Part shown: piece by piece, positions 63,605 through 64,000 of the stretch
Numbering within the stretch: position 1 is the first letter of the stretch
Layout of the letters: each line of letters begins with the position of its first letter
Assembly: GCA_024516035.1 (NCBI GenBank)
Contig: CM044967.1
Coordinates: 1,644,383 to 1,708,382, forward strand
DNA from: Bactericera cockerelli
Lineage: Eukaryota > Arthropoda > Insecta > Hemiptera > Triozidae
Length of the DNA: 64,000 nucleotides
Direction of reading: 5' to 3'
Program-made: the position numbers and the translations under genes
Notes under the pieces: generated by a model
What the model was told of the DNA's origin: nothing
What the model saw: only the letters and a program-made list of their open reading frames with translations
The model's database searches: none

Positions 63605-63885
63605 TGGTCAAGCACAAGGCCTCTTCACAAATTTTGTGGGTAGTGTAGCATTGCTAAGAGCCTCCTTTACTTTTCAAATTCTATTACATTAATTTATTTT
63701 AACTCTGGTAATGCCGACACTGGTCGTTACTTATTCAGTAACTACTCATTTTTCCTCACGAGGTATGAGTGAACCCCAAACACCCAAGTAAAGTGCAGAA
63801 AAATTCCTGCCCAACTTGGGATCGAATACAGGTCACCATGCGTGGTAAGCTTAGCGCGCTAACTCACTCAGCACCGGCGACTTAT
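63605..63885 (-). mobile_element. SINE family D (tRNA-headed)
   Basis: Reverse: TTTGTGGGTAGTGTAGC, CGACACTGGTCGTTAC, TTTCCTCACGAGGTATGAG, GGGATCGAATACAGGTCACC, GCGCGCTAACTCACTCAGC. Confidence 0.85.
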
Positions 63886-63889
63886 GGGT

Positions 63890-64000
63890 TAGTATACCTT
63901 TACACAATTTCACATCGGGACATGTGGATTGAAAGGTATGTGAATGAATAGGTATATACATAATAAACTAGATTATATATCTATACTCCAATGTTATTCT
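63890..64000. other. Window end, no feature
   Basis: AT-rich; nothing recognised. Confidence 0.5.

Noticed and set aside
57269..64000. Third chitin-binding exon of the CPAP3 gene
   Set aside because: I looked for a GC-rich Cys-patterned exon with phase-1 entry and found none; it probably lies beyond the window.

Overview
The window is AT-rich animal nuclear DNA. It has long spliced genes with GT-AG introns and very dense short repeats. An arthropod, most likely an insect, is indicated by a CPAP3/obstructor-type cuticle chitin-binding gene, an Ikaros-type zinc-finger gene with six fingers, a SERBP1/Vig2 homologue, and R2-like, RTE-like and mariner-like remnants. A hemipteran such as a planthopper would fit the repeat style, but the sequence does not prove it.

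Layout. 0.8-3.7 kb (minus): Ikaros-family transcription factor, three coding exons, four N-terminal and two C-terminal fingers, one apparent single-base homopolymer deletion. 7.1-18.1 kb (plus): seven-exon gene for a nuclear-looking protein of about 2250 residues. Six small exons encode a helical region resembling the N-terminus of vertebrate ZNF292/RLF, followed by one 5.4-kb exon that carries an in-frame TGA-C and a one-base frameshift. 18-25 kb: repeats only. 25.1-35.7 kb (minus): complete seven-exon SERBP1/HABP4/Vig2 gene (374 aa, every splice phase consistent), with introns full of nested transposons. 36-55 kb: no convincing gene except one unidentified 85-codon ORF; this part is a patchwork of SINEs, MITEs, LINE tails, Helitrons and palindromes. 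55.4-57.3 kb (plus): two GC-rich exons of a CPAP3 cuticle gene; its first exon and third domain are not visible here. 57.3-64 kb: hairpin elements, including a 345-bp inverted repeat with apparently identical arms, and more SINEs.

The genes do not form an operon or pathway; they are neighbours in a repeat-rich region. The most informative material is the repeat biology: at least five tRNA-headed SINE families, a 5S-rRNA-headed SINE family that shares a central domain with a tRNA-headed family ending in an RTE-type LINE tail, a (GAT)n-tailed SINE of unknown head with clean target duplications, a PIF-like 129-bp MITE inserted inside two different SINEs, two Helitrons, hAT elements with exact 8-bp duplications, and a three-deep nest of elements in one SERBP1 intron. 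No CRISPR, bacterial or viral genes were seen. Coordinates of degenerate repeats are approximate.
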